A stretch of DNA of 64,000 bases. Origin: Uliginosibacterium paludis (GTDB taxonomy: Bacteria; Pseudomonadota; Gammaproteobacteria; Burkholderiales; Rhodocyclaceae). Shown here piece after piece: positions 55,288 through 63,512 of the stretch. The notes below the pieces were generated by a model. That model had not been told where the DNA came from, made no database searches, and saw nothing but the letters and a program-made list of their open reading frames with translations. Position 1 is the stretch's first letter. Each line of letters starts with the position of its first letter. A program made the position numbers and the translations under genes. The stretch is taken from NCBI RefSeq assembly GCF_039631355.1, contig NZ_JBDIVF010000003.1, positions 496,001 through 560,000 on the forward strand, in the 5' to 3' direction.

Positions 55288-56061
55288 TCACTTGTATTTC
55301 GCCAGGATCTTCCCCATCTCGCCGGAGTCCACCAGCTTCTTGACCGCGGCCTCGAGCTTGTCGAACACCGGTTTGCTCACCGCGTTGGATACCGAGATGT
55401 ACTGCCCCGTGTCGTCACCCGCGACAGGGACGACCTTGATCTGCTTGGTGACACCGTCCTGCTTGGCTTCGTAGAGACCAGACAGTTCCGAGGCATAGAA
55501 GAAGCGGCCCTTGCCGTCGATGAGCTTCTTGAGGTTGTCACTGTTGGTCTTGGCGCCGTCATCGACCTTCAGTCCGGGGACGGCCTTGGCGGTCGTCGCT
55601 TGGACATAGCCATTGTTGGCCAGCACAAGGTTGTCACCAGAGAGCTTGGCGATGTCCTCCAGACTGGAGATCTTGACGTCGTCATTGGCCCGGACGAAGA
55701 CCACGTTCTTCACCGAGTAGATCATCGTGCTGACATAGCGGTACTTCTTTTCGCGCTCGGGTGTCTTCGCCATTCCCACGAAGAGATCGATGTGTTCAGG
55801 TCCACTCGCGACTTCGGCGAGCAGGCCATTCTCGATGCGCTTCATCGGCCAGAAGCTCTCTTCACCGCTGAACTTCAGATCAGGGTCGATTTTCTCGAGG
55901 GCGCGCAGCACGTCCACTGCGATGCCGCCCATCTTGCCGCCCTGGGTAACGAATTTCGGCGAGTTGTCCTGTGCCGCGGTGGTGAGCGCCATCGGTGCAG
56001 CCTGAACGGCCAAAGCACCGACACTCAGAACGACAGCGCAAAACCGGGTCGAAAAATTCAT
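55288..56061 (-). CDS. Periplasmic solute-binding protein (SBP family 3, amino-acid type)
   Basis: 257 residues with an N-terminal signal peptide (AVQAA cleavage region) and a family 3 solute-binding fold. The typical DLFVGMAKTPEREKKYRYVST ligand loop is present. No permease or ATPase gene is adjacent. Its stop is 45 bases before the chemoreceptor start on the same strand, so the pair may form a sensing unit. Confidence 0.87.
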   Translation of the reverse strand: MNFSTRFCAVVLSVGALAVQAAPMALTTAAQDNSPKFVTQGGKMGGIAVDVLRALEKIDPDLKFSGEESFWPMKRIENGLLAEVASGPEHIDLFVGMAKTPEREKKYRYVSTMIYSVKNVVFVRANDDVKISSLEDIAKLSGDNLVLANNGYVQATTAKAVPGLKVDDGAKTNSDNLKKLIDGKGRFFYASELSGLYEAKQDGVTKQIKVVPVAGDDTGQYISVSNAVSKPVFDKLEAAVKKLVDSGEMGKILAKYK

Positions 56062-56757
56062 GCTTGCCTCCTTGGGTTTGGTTCTCGACGGAATCCCTTC
56101 ACGCAGTGCGTCATCGGATCTGCCTTGCGGGAGATCCGTCGCCCTTGCTTGTCCACGCGGGGAAACAGACTGGCTTTACGACGAGGCCGGCAAGGTCTTG
56201 ATATGCCCTGTGCAAACAAATGAAACACGCGGATTCATGGCCGGGAGGCCCCATCCCCGGGAAAGCGGGCAACAGCACGCATTCCGGCACATCGCAGCCG
56301 TCTCTTGCACACAAGGGCAGAACCGGATGGCAGGTGCCTGGCGCGGGTCGTCGAGTAGCTGCTCCGTTGCTGGCCGTCAGGACCCGCCTCTGACCAGCCC
56401 TCTGACCCTGTCGGCGTGTTTGCGGCTGCCCGCCGGCCAGACCAGCCCGGCAGGGAACGATGTCTGCGTTGCGGGTTCCTGCACCGTGCCGTGCGGGCGT
56501 TGCGGCGTTTGCCGGAAACCATGCCTGCATGTGCTTTCGGAAGCGCCGCGCTCCCAGTCCATCATCCCGCCCGGGGCGCAGGCCTCGGCACCCCGGTCAT
56601 CCTTTGAACCGCAATTCGTCTGCAAGGGCAGAGGCTTCGTTCGGAGGGCGGAGGTGATCAACTGCTCGTCAGGACGCGCTGCTGCCAGAGGCGCGTTCTG
56701 TTGCAGAGATTTGTCTTGCCGGCCTGGCCTGCAGGGAGATGAGTTTGTCCGCGTGCC
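56062..56757. other. Long region without a convincing gene
   Basis: About 700 bases. ORFs here (the longest about 260 codons) have Cys/Pro/Arg-rich, low-information sequence, no good ribosome sites and no recognisable domain. The stretch presumably holds the promoter of the binding protein. A degraded gene cannot be excluded. Confidence 0.5.
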
Positions 56758-57825
56758 TCAAGCGGGCAGGAGTCCGTGTCGCTTCATCAAGGTCCGGAGT
56801 ACATTCCTGGATATGCCAAGAGCATCGGCAGTGCGAACCTGATTCTCTCCGTTGAGACTGAATGCGCGCTCGATGACTGTCTGCTCGATGTAATCGAAGA
56901 GGCCGGGGGGGTCCTCGTCGATCAGACGGTCGAGCGCATCCGCGAAAGCCTCCTGAGGCGTCTGTTGCACAGCGAAGCGCTGGTTGGGCGCGCAGGTCGG
57001 CACAAAGCGAAGATCCATCGGTTCGATGAGACTGTTGCGGCACACCAGCGATGCAAACTGCATGACGTTTTCCAGCTCGCGGATATTGCCGGGCCAGCTG
57101 TAGTGGAGCAGGGCGTGCAGTGCGGCAGGGCTGACCTCTGGCGCCAGCACGCCTTGCCGCTCTGCATGGGTCCGTGCGAAGTGATGTACAAGCGGTGTGA
57201 TGTCGCCGGGCCGCTCGCGCAGGGGCGGAATGTGCAGGCTCGCCACATTGATGCGATAGAACAGGTCCACGCGGAAATTGCCGACGCTGACGGCCCGGCA
57301 GAGATCGATATTGGTGGCCGTGATCAAGCGGACATCCACCGGCACCGGCGTACGCGAACCGATCCGTACGACCTCGCGCTCCTGCAGTACGCGCAGCAGC
57401 TTGACCTGCATGGCGAGCGGCAGATCACCGATCTCGTCCAGAAACAGCGTGCCGCCATGGGCCGCTTCGAACCAGCCGGCGCGCGCCCGATGGGCGCCGG
57501 TGAAGGCGCCGGCTTCATGGCCGAAGAGCTCGGCCTCGACGAGTGCCTCGGAAAACGCGCCGCAGTTGACCGCAACGAAAGGCCCGGGGCGCCCGCTCAA
57601 CTCGTGAAGGTACATGGCGACGAGCTCCTTGCCCGTGCCGCTTTCGCCCTGGATCAGCACGCTGACCAGGCCGTTCGCGACCTGCTCGATCTGCCGCAAC
57701 AGCGCCAGCGAGCGAGGATCCGAGAAGAGCAGGGCCTTGGCGCGGATGGACAGTATATGTCCGGCCTGTGCGGGAAAGGAAAGCAGTCGTGCGGTGGCTT
57801 CGTGGGAATTCTGTGTCGTGGTCAT
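56758..57825 (-). CDS. Sigma-54-dependent transcriptional activator without receiver domain
   Basis: 355 residues. The AAA+ core is complete: Walker A GESGTGKE at 60-67, sigma-54 contact loop GAFTGA at 106-111 and Walker B FLDE ending at 131; a Fis-type helix-turn-helix closes the protein (RTADALGISRNVLRTLMKRH). The N-terminal regulatory part is only about 30 residues, so control must come from a partner or expression level. The start ATG 57825 overlaps the stop of a four-codon ORF (ATG 57836). Confidence 0.88.
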   Translation of the reverse strand: MTTTQNSHEATARLLSFPAQAGHILSIRAKALLFSDPRSLALLRQIEQVANGLVSVLIQGESGTGKELVAMYLHELSGRPGPFVAVNCGAFSEALVEAELFGHEAGAFTGAHRARAGWFEAAHGGTLFLDEIGDLPLAMQVKLLRVLQEREVVRIGSRTPVPVDVRLITATNIDLCRAVSVGNFRVDLFYRINVASLHIPPLRERPGDITPLVHHFARTHAERQGVLAPEVSPAALHALLHYSWPGNIRELENVMQFASLVCRNSLIEPMDLRFVPTCAPNQRFAVQQTPQEAFADALDRLIDEDPPGLFDYIEQTVIERAFSLNGENQVRTADALGISRNVLRTLMKRHGLLPA

Positions 57826-58512
57826 GGGCGCGTCATGGCTGCTCGCTCCTTGCTTGAGGAGTCCAATATATGTGTCGCTCAGCTGCTGCCGAACGATGAT
57901 TTGCTTTGTTCGATATGTCGACGCGGAAAAGGTTCGGAACATGCGCTCAGACCCACTGCATGGGAAGTGCCGTACCGATCGAATCCTCGTCTGGTGTTCA
58001 GGAGTTGCTCCAGTTGCGTCTCCCACGACTGCTAGACCCCGGGCCGTCTGGCCGCTTGCATCGACGGCGGTCAACAAGGCCGCGTTCGCCGCGCCAAGCC
58101 CTGCGGGCTCCTGCGTCCACGCCGAAGCCTGAGCGAGGTCTCAATGCACCGCAGACCTTCACCTGATGGCCCGCCTATGGCGGAGCGCTCGAGGTGGTGT
58201 CGATGGCTGCCATTCAGCAGAATGTCCGGAAAGTGCCTGCACTGGATGCTGTCGCGGACAAGATCGTGGATGCGGCGCTGGGGCCGTGGAAGATGTGCCA
58301 TACGCCCAGGGGCGAGGCCACGCTTCTGGCGCTGCTGCGACGATTCACGCCGGCGGGACCAAAAAAAAGCGCTTCGCAAGACCTTCGGCCTTGCCTGAGC
58401 GAATGGAGCCGAAGCCATGCCGATGCAGTCCGCTGGCGATCTGATTCCGGGAACAGGGCGCGCAAAGAGGGGGCCGGCAAAGATGTGCTTGCGATTATAT
58501 GATGACTATAAT
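57826..58512. other. Long region without a convincing gene
   Basis: About 690 bases between the activator and the TetR gene. A 102-codon ORF at 58194-58502 lacks a ribosome site and gives no domain; it might be a fragment. The right end contains the TetR-gene promoter and operator. A sigma-54 (-24/-12) element was looked for and not found. Confidence 0.45.
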
Positions 58513-58526
58513 ATGATGAACGTCAT
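58507..58526. promoter_or_regulatory. TetR-family operator over its own promoter
   Basis: A TATAAT -10 box (58507-58512) is directly followed by ATGATGAACGTCAT (58513-58526), an almost perfect inverted repeat (ATGATG/CRTCAT). The same sequence, with an A for the G, is found ahead of the neighbouring SDR gene. Confidence 0.6.
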
Positions 58527-59112
58527 GCAAAGCAAACCCAGCCGAAAACAGATCACACATGACCGCATCGTGGAGGTTGCCTCCCGGGCGATTCGCCGCG
58601 CGGGTACGAATGGCGTCGGGGTGGCGGATCTCATGAAGGAGGCCGGCCTCACGCACGGCGGCTTTTACGCCCACTTCGAGTCGCGCGATGCGCTCGTGGT
58701 CGAAGCGATGCAGCGTGCCTGGCAGGACAGTTCCGGCGCGCTCCGGGATGCCATGGCGCGTCAGGTTGAAAAGGGCGAAACCGCCTTCGGTGCTCTGGTG
58801 CAGGCTTACCTTCACGACAGCAACCTGGATCGCATCGACTGCGGTTGCATGGTGGCGGCATTGGCGTCCGAGATGCCCCGGCTGAATGAGTCAGGGCTCG
58901 CAGAGGCCCGTCGCCGCGTCAGCGCTCTGGTCGAGCTTGTCCGCTCTACCTTGCCGGACAAGGCGGATCCTGCCCTTGCAGAAGGGCTCGCCGCCACGCT
59001 GGTCGGTGCGCTGCAGATGGCCCGCGTATTCGGCGGAGAGCCGGGGCGTAGCCTGCTGGCGCGCACGCGTCAGCAACTCCTGTCCCGTTTCGAACCTGTT
59101 TCCCCCGACTGA
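58525..59112 (+). CDS. TetR/AcrR-family transcriptional repressor
   Basis: 195 residues from ATG 58525; the open frame begins further upstream at 58417. The helix-turn-helix VADLMKEAGLTHGGFYAHFESRDALV is canonical; the C-terminal ligand domain contains a Cys pair (DCGCM). Starts at 58513 or 58516 are equally possible; none has a good ribosome site, so the mRNA may be nearly leaderless. It probably represses itself and the SDR gene through the shared operator. Confidence 0.88.
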   Translation: MQSKPSRKQITHDRIVEVASRAIRRAGTNGVGVADLMKEAGLTHGGFYAHFESRDALVVEAMQRAWQDSSGALRDAMARQVEKGETAFGALVQAYLHDSNLDRIDCGCMVAALASEMPRLNESGLAEARRRVSALVELVRSTLPDKADPALAEGLAATLVGALQMARVFGGEPGRSLLARTRQQLLSRFEPVSPD

Positions 59113-59113
59113 G

Positions 59114-59145
59114 TCGGTCGGCGAATTGTGCTGACCGGCTTTTTT
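59114..59145 (+). terminator. Probable terminator after the TetR gene
   Basis: CGGTCGGC (59115-59122) pairs with GCTGACCG (59130-59137), one G-T pair, followed by six Ts. The next gene therefore needs its own promoter. Confidence 0.55.
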
Positions 59146-59170
59146 ACCCACAAATATGATGAACATCATA
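59131..59170 (+). promoter_or_regulatory. SDR promoter with second TetR-type operator
   Basis: CTGACC (59131-59136) and TATGAT (59155-59160) with an 18-base spacer could be the promoter. The palindrome TATGATGAACATCATA (59155-59170) covers the -10 region and matches the operator at 58513. Confidence 0.6.
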
Positions 59171-59183
59171 AGGAATATGAGCC

Positions 59184-59885
59184 ATGAAAATCGCTGACGC
59201 TACCGTTCTCATCACCGGCGCTAATCGGGGCATCGGGCTTGCCTTCGCGAAGGCTTTCCTCGTTCGTGGCGCGCGCAAGGTCTATGCGGGCGCGCGCAAC
59301 CCCGGAAGCATCACCTTGCCGGGTGTCGAGCCGATCAAGCTTGACGTGACCTCGGCGTCGGAAGTCGAGGCCGCCGCCCGCCTGGCCGGTGACGTCAGCA
59401 TCGTCGTCAACAACGCCGGTATCGCCGCCGTGGGCGGTTTCCTCGCCGAGGACGCCGAAGCCTTGCTGCGAAGCCACTTCGAAACCAATGTTTTCGGGGT
59501 GTTGCGGGTGAGCCGCGCATTTGCGCCTGCACTTGCACGCAATGGTGGCGGTGCGCTGCTCAATGTGGCGTCAATCGGCAGCTGGCTGAGTTTTCCGATG
59601 CTGGCGACCTATGCCACCTCAAAGGCCGCTGTCTGGAGTCTGAGCAATGGCTTGCGCAATGAGTTGCGGGGGCAGGGCACCCAGGTGATGAGCCTGCACA
59701 TGGGCTTTGTCGACACCGACCTCACCCGGGGTCTCGACGCCCAGAAGTCCTCACCCGAGGCGATCGTCGAGTACGCGCTCGATGCGCTGGAAGCAGGCGC
59801 GGAGGAAGCTCTTGCTGATGAACTCACCCGACAGGTGCATGGCGGCCTGTCGGCCGAGTCGCCGGTCTATCTGATGCCGCGCTGA
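59184..59885 (+). CDS. SDR-family oxidoreductase
   Basis: 233 residues. Short-chain dehydrogenase: TGANRGIG at 11-18 (cofactor loop), VNNAG, Ser in the NVASIGSW stretch and the YATSK catalytic pair. Start ATG 59184 with AGGA nine bases upstream. It is probably controlled by the adjacent TetR repressor. Substrate unknown. Confidence 0.9.
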   Translation: MKIADATVLITGANRGIGLAFAKAFLVRGARKVYAGARNPGSITLPGVEPIKLDVTSASEVEAAARLAGDVSIVVNNAGIAAVGGFLAEDAEALLRSHFETNVFGVLRVSRAFAPALARNGGGALLNVASIGSWLSFPMLATYATSKAAVWSLSNGLRNELRGQGTQVMSLHMGFVDTDLTRGLDAQKSSPEAIVEYALDALEAGAEEALADELTRQVHGGLSAESPVYLMPR

Positions 59886-60038
59886 ACACCCTTTGAAACC
59901 GGCTTCGTGCACGGCTGACGATCGCACAAGCGGCGGCGATCGCAGCCGTGCCTAAAGCTCGATATCGCTCCGCAAAACGGGTGTCCGCACGCCGAAGGGC
60001 ATCAGGTCGACCCGCGGAGTGTGCAGCAGGAAAATCGC

Positions 60039-60584
60039 ATGGAAACCGGACACAACTCATCGAGCTGGACTGCACAGCAGTCGGAAGCCCTGCAGCGCAT
60101 GCGCGAGGGCGGCGGCGCACCCGGATTCGCCGATGCCGCACAGATCGCCGGCATGAGCGGCCGGCAGATCCTGGAAGCGATGATGCAGGGCCGACTGCCG
60201 TATCCGCCAATGAACGACGCCCTGAACATGACATTGCTGGAAGTGGGTGAGGGCCGCGCGGTGTTTCAGGGCATTGCGCTGCGCCAGCACTGCAACCCGC
60301 TCGGTACTGTGCACGGAGGCTGGTTTGCCACGCTTCTGGATTCAGCGCTTGGCTGTGCGGTACAGAGCGTTTTGCAGTCGGGTCAGTCCTGCACGACTGT
60401 CGAGCTCAGTCTCAACATCGTCAGAGCTGCAACCCCGGAAACCGGACCGCTTCGCGCGACGGCAAAGCTCATTCACGGAGGAAATCAGCTGGCAACCGCG
60501 GAGGCCCGTATCGAGGACGACAAAGGCAGGCTGTATGCCCACGCCACCACAAGCTGCTTCATCCTGAGAAAATCGGCGCCCTGA
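60039..60584 (+). CDS. PaaI-like hotdog-fold thioesterase
   Basis: 181 residues. The C-terminal 130 residues form a hotdog-fold thioesterase domain with the conserved GTVHGGWFATLLDSALGC segment. The N-terminal 50 residues are extra and of low information. A GTG start at 60021 is an alternative; ATG 60039 has GCAGG upstream. It follows the SDR gene by about 150 bases. Acyl-CoA substrate unknown. Confidence 0.85.
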   Translation: METGHNSSSWTAQQSEALQRMREGGGAPGFADAAQIAGMSGRQILEAMMQGRLPYPPMNDALNMTLLEVGEGRAVFQGIALRQHCNPLGTVHGGWFATLLDSALGCAVQSVLQSGQSCTTVELSLNIVRAATPETGPLRATAKLIHGGNQLATAEARIEDDKGRLYAHATTSCFILRKSAP

Positions 60585-60616
60585 GCGTTGCCTGGCGTGA
60601 GAGACATGACTCTGCA

Positions 60617-60654
60617 GAAAAAACGCCGACCGGAATCAGTGGTCGGCGTTCTTC
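60617..60654. terminator. Bidirectional terminator between thioesterase and cycA
   Basis: Ten-base perfect stem AACGCCGACC/GGTCGGCGTT (60622-60631 with 60641-60650) with nine-base loop; the minus strand ends in six Ts, so it mainly ends cycA. Confidence 0.85.
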
Positions 60655-60674
60655 ATTCCAGGCGCGACCAGGCT

Positions 60675-62066
60675 TCAGGGCAGACGTGCTGCCCTGGCTG
60701 CACGCCCGGTGCGCGAGGCACCGTAGCCGACGGCCAGTGCGATGAACCACAGTGGCGTGACATACAGGGCCTGACGCGTATCGTCCTGCAGCGCGAGCAG
60801 ACCCAGCACGAAGGCAAAGAAGGCCAGGCAGGCCCAGCACATTCCGACACCCCCGGGCATCTTGTATTTCGATGCCGCATGCAGGGCTGGCCGATGCTTG
60901 CGGTAGGCGAGGTAGGAAAGCAGGATGATGGCCCACACGAACATGAAGCAGATCGCCGAAATGGTGGTCACCAGTGTGAAAGCCGTCATCACGTTCGGCT
61001 CGATATAGATCAGCACCACGCCGCCCAGCAGGCAGATGCACGAGAAGAGCAGGCCGCGCGCCGGCACGGCACGGCTCGAGAGACGTGCAAAGCCTTCAGG
61101 GGCGTCGCCTTCCTGCGCCAGACCGTAGAGCATGCGGCTGGTCGAGAAGATGCCGCTGTTGGCCGAGGAGGCGGCGGAAGTCATGACCACGAAGTTGATG
61201 ACGCCTGCCGCAGCGGGCAGGCCTGCCAGCAGGAACAGCTCCACGAAGGGACTCTTGTCGGCATGAACGCTATTCCAGGGCGTCACGCACATGATGGTGA
61301 TCAGCGCCAGCACGTAGAACATGATGATGCGGATCGGAATCGAGTTGATCGCCTTGGGCAGTGTCTTTTCCGGATCCTTGGTCTCGGCCGCCGCAGCGCC
61401 GACGAGCTCGATGCCGACGAAGGCGAATACCGCTATCTGGAACCCGGCGAAGAAGCCCATGATGCCCTTGGGGAACATGCCGCCATCCGCCCACAGATGG
61501 CTCAGCGCCGCCCTGGTGCCGGAAGGCGAGGTATAGCCTGTGCCTACCATGTAGATGCCGACCAGGATCAGGCACACGATGGCCACGATCTTGACCATGG
61601 CGAACCAGAACTCCATTTCGCCGAACAGCTTCACGGTGGCGAGGTTCAGGCTCAGCAGCAAGGCCACGCACATCAGCGCCGGCATCCATTGCGGCAGCTC
61701 GGGAAACCAGAATTGCGCATAGCCGGCGATGGCGACGACGTCTGCAATGCCGGTCACGACCCAGCAGAACCAGTAAGTCCAGCCGGTGAAGAATCCAGCC
61801 CACGGGCCTAGCAGATCGGTTGCGAAGTCACTGAAGGATTTGTACTGCAGGTTGGATAGCAGCAACTCGCCCATCGCGCGCATCACGAAGAACAGCATGA
61901 AGCCGATGATCATGTAGACGAAAATGATGGACGGGCCGGCCAGGCTGATGGTCTTGCCCGAACCCATGAACAGCCCGGTGCCGATGGCACCGCCAATGGC
62001 GATGAGCTGGATGTGGCGGTTGCTCAGACTGCGTTTGAGGTGCTCTTCACCGGTGTCTTGATGCAT
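60675..62066 (-). CDS. cycA: D-serine/D-alanine/glycine transporter
   Basis: A 463-residue APC-superfamily permease with twelve hydrophobic helices. Near-identical to E. coli CycA over long stretches, for example NRHIQLIAIGGAIGTGLFMG and FPKGIMGFFAGFQIAVFAFV. It imports glycine, D-alanine and D-serine, and in other bacteria is the entry route for D-cycloserine. Its promoter should lie in 62067-62309, just beside the unusual repeated element. Confidence 0.93.
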   Translation of the reverse strand: MHQDTGEEHLKRSLSNRHIQLIAIGGAIGTGLFMGSGKTISLAGPSIIFVYMIIGFMLFFVMRAMGELLLSNLQYKSFSDFATDLLGPWAGFFTGWTYWFCWVVTGIADVVAIAGYAQFWFPELPQWMPALMCVALLLSLNLATVKLFGEMEFWFAMVKIVAIVCLILVGIYMVGTGYTSPSGTRAALSHLWADGGMFPKGIMGFFAGFQIAVFAFVGIELVGAAAAETKDPEKTLPKAINSIPIRIIMFYVLALITIMCVTPWNSVHADKSPFVELFLLAGLPAAAGVINFVVMTSAASSANSGIFSTSRMLYGLAQEGDAPEGFARLSSRAVPARGLLFSCICLLGGVVLIYIEPNVMTAFTLVTTISAICFMFVWAIILLSYLAYRKHRPALHAASKYKMPGGVGMCWACLAFFAFVLGLLALQDDTRQALYVTPLWFIALAVGYGASRTGRAARAARLP

Positions 62067-62309
62067 GTAGTTGTCTCATGTATTGGCACGGAAAGCCGCG
62101 CAAGGGGTGAATGTTCGCGCCCTCGATGGAAAACGGGGCGGGGTTTGGTCAAATCCTGACGCTTTGGCTGCAGGTCTCGCAAGGTCGGCCGAGAATAGCT
62201 CACCCAGCGATCGTGCTGAAGCCTTGCCGGTTTGCACGACGATGCGATGTCTGGCAGTCAGTTGAATGCGTGCGCGCGCCACCGGGTGCCTCGTCGTGGA
62301 TGATAGTGT

Positions 62310-62424
62310 AACTGACGATAATTTTGGGTTTTGTCGCGTTTTCGCAGGAGTTCAGCGAAGATCAATGACATAGGGCGTTCGTCCTGAGTGACGAACCAAC
62401 CAGCACGCCCCCGAGAACGCCCGA
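62310..62424. repeat. Direct repeat, copy 1 (left border)
   Basis: Identical to 63886-64000. Contains a perfect 7-bp hairpin GTTCGTC/GACGAAC (62377-62383 with 62390-62396), loop CTGAGT. No ORF of useful size. It flows directly into the terminator at 62408-62448, so it may be the 3' part of a structured RNA. Confidence 0.9.
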
Positions 62425-62449
62425 AAGGCGTTCGAAGGGGCTTTTTTGT
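62408..62449 (+). terminator. Rho-independent terminator within the element
   Basis: GAACGCC/GGCGTTC (perfect 7 bp, loop CGAAA) inside a CCCC/GGGG outer clamp with a small internal mismatch, then a CTTTTTT run. It follows the repeated segment directly; the same terminator would start in copy 2 but runs out of the window. Confidence 0.8.
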
Positions 62450-62503
62450 GCGTTTTTGACCCTCTGGCAGGGCGTTTTATGACGCCTGAAAAGTGACGAT
62501 TTG

Positions 62504-62583
62504 CAGCCCCCGAAAACGGGGGCTGAAAAGGGGGTGTAGTTCCACCCGTGGGAAAAAAGGTAGGTGTTACAGGCACCTACCTT
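62504..62583. other. Hairpin cluster, possible replication or packaging structure
   Basis: Three hairpins in 80 bases: CAGCCCCCG/CGGGGGCTG with AAAA loop (62504-62525, perfect 9 bp), GGGTG/CACCC (62532-62547), and AAGGTAGGTG/CACCTACCTT with 7-base loop (62557-62583, perfect 10 bp). A fourth follows at 62717-62735 (TTGCCGC/GCGGCAA). None has a proper T-run. Such runs are typical of single-strand replication origins, but no initiator gene is visible. Confidence 0.5.
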
Positions 62584-62819
62584 GCCAAAACCCTGCCCCG
62601 GCTGGGAGGGTGAAAAGTGGCCGGTTTTCGTGGGGGTTTGAGAGGGTTTCGGAGGGGGGAGGGATTGAGCGTCCGGGCGCCTCGCGCTGGGGGCGCTTCG
62701 GACTGAGAAGGCAGGGTTGCCGCTGAACGCGGCAATCCGGTACGCGCTTCGCGCTGCGGACTCAAATCGCCCTGCTGGGCGTGGGCGACAGCTCGCCCGT
62801 CTGCTGGCAGCAGAAAGCG

Positions 62820-63074
62820 CTACTTCCAGCCCTGCCGCCTACCAAACTCCAGCCAAAGCTCACGAGCTTCATCCTGCGGCGTCTCCGAGTCCGACATGTA
62901 GCGAGCAATTCTGATGTTGGAAAGGCTCACGAAGCGCGCTTTCCGCTCCTCAGATCGATCCAGCGTGGCTGGGAGGTACCGAGACAGCCTTCGACCCTCA
63001 GAAAACGAACCACGGGCCTTTTGAGGCGGCGCGTCAAACAAATCGTCAGTCGTAAAATCCTTGGGGTCAATCAC
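62820..63074 (-). CDS. Small protein of the element, unknown function
   Basis: 84 residues. GTG 63074 start has AAAGGA six bases upstream, a strong ribosome site. The sequence is charged, with a basic central stretch (RRLSRYLPATLDRSEERKAR) and a C-terminal helix (ARELWLEFGRRQGW). No recognised domain. A GC-rich hairpin lies just ahead of its ribosome site. Confidence 0.65.
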   Translation of the reverse strand: MIDPKDFTTDDLFDAPPQKARGSFSEGRRLSRYLPATLDRSEERKARFVSLSNIRIARYMSDSETPQDEARELWLEFGRRQGWK

Positions 63075-63094
63075 GAAACATCCTTTCGCAATAC

Positions 63095-63129
63095 TCGGAG
63101 GGGGCCCCCCAAAGGGTCCCCCCCTCCGA
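63095..63129. repeat. GC-rich inverted repeat
   Basis: TCGGAGGGGG (63095-63104) pairs perfectly with CCCCCTCCGA (63120-63129); the intervening bases can also pair partly. It sits between the 72-residue gene 63267-63485 and the ribosome site of 62820-63074 on the minus strand. No T-run follows it directly. Confidence 0.75.
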
Positions 63130-63142
63130 TATTGCTCAGATT

Positions 63143-63172
63143 TTTATTTGCCGTTACGTAACGAAAATTCAA
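63143..63172 (-). promoter_or_regulatory. Possible promoter with central palindrome
   Basis: On the minus strand TTGAAT (63167-63172) and AATAAA (63143-63148) have an 18-base spacer that contains the perfect palindrome CGTTACGTAACG (63152-63163). A palindrome in the spacer is a classic repressor site. It would drive the gene ending at 62820. Confidence 0.35.
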
Positions 63173-63266
63173 TTAAAGTCATTCAAGCAGCGCCGCCTGC
63201 CATCGGAACCTGAAGCTGATCTTATCAGGCAACCAAGGAAGCCCTGGCATGATCGCCTTGAATCGA

Positions 63267-63485
63267 TTATGACTGCTGAATCAAACCGGAATGAACATCC
63301 CAAAGAGCACGTTGAAAATCCTTTGTAAGCCCCTCGAGGACGAAAGCAAACTCTTCGGCAGTAGGTGCATTCGGCTGCGAATAGTCGGTAAAAGTCATGA
63401 TCTTCTGAAACAACTCAATCCGTGAAAACTCGGCGGAAAGTTGATCAAAAGCCCCGGTAAGCGAAGAAGTAGAATTAGAAGACAT
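63267..63485 (-). CDS. Small protein of the element, unknown function
   Basis: 72 residues. ATG 63485 has AAGGG seven bases upstream. Acidic/polar with a C-terminal amphipathic stretch (EGLTKDFQRALWDVHSG). It lies 27 bases after the next gene upstream, so the two are probably co-transcribed. No recognised family. Confidence 0.65.
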   Translation of the reverse strand: MSSNSTSSLTGAFDQLSAEFSRIELFQKIMTFTDYSQPNAPTAEEFAFVLEGLTKDFQRALWDVHSGLIQQS

Positions 63486-63512
63486 CAATAATCCCTTTTT
63501 AGAAAAAGATAA

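Noticed and set aside
56060..56842. 260-codon plus-strand ORF in a gene-poor region
   Set aside because: No ribosome site, no domain, atypical Cys/Pro-rich composition, and it overlaps the start of the binding-protein gene.
58194..58502. 102-codon plus-strand ORF
   Set aside because: No ribosome site and no recognised domain; runs into the promoter region of the TetR gene. A gene fragment is possible but not supported.
60588..61811. 407-codon plus-strand ORF
   Set aside because: Antisense shadow of cycA; the true protein on the other strand is almost identical to known CycA.
62300..62340. Possible Xer/dif site at the left border of the repeated element
   Set aside because: Only a GATAA-like half resembles a XerC arm; the XerD arm (TTATGTTAAAT-like) is absent at both copies.
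62377..62400. Possible hammerhead ribozyme core (CTGAGTGACGAA)
   Set aside because: The CUGANGA and GAAA boxes are not both present and the required three stems do not form.
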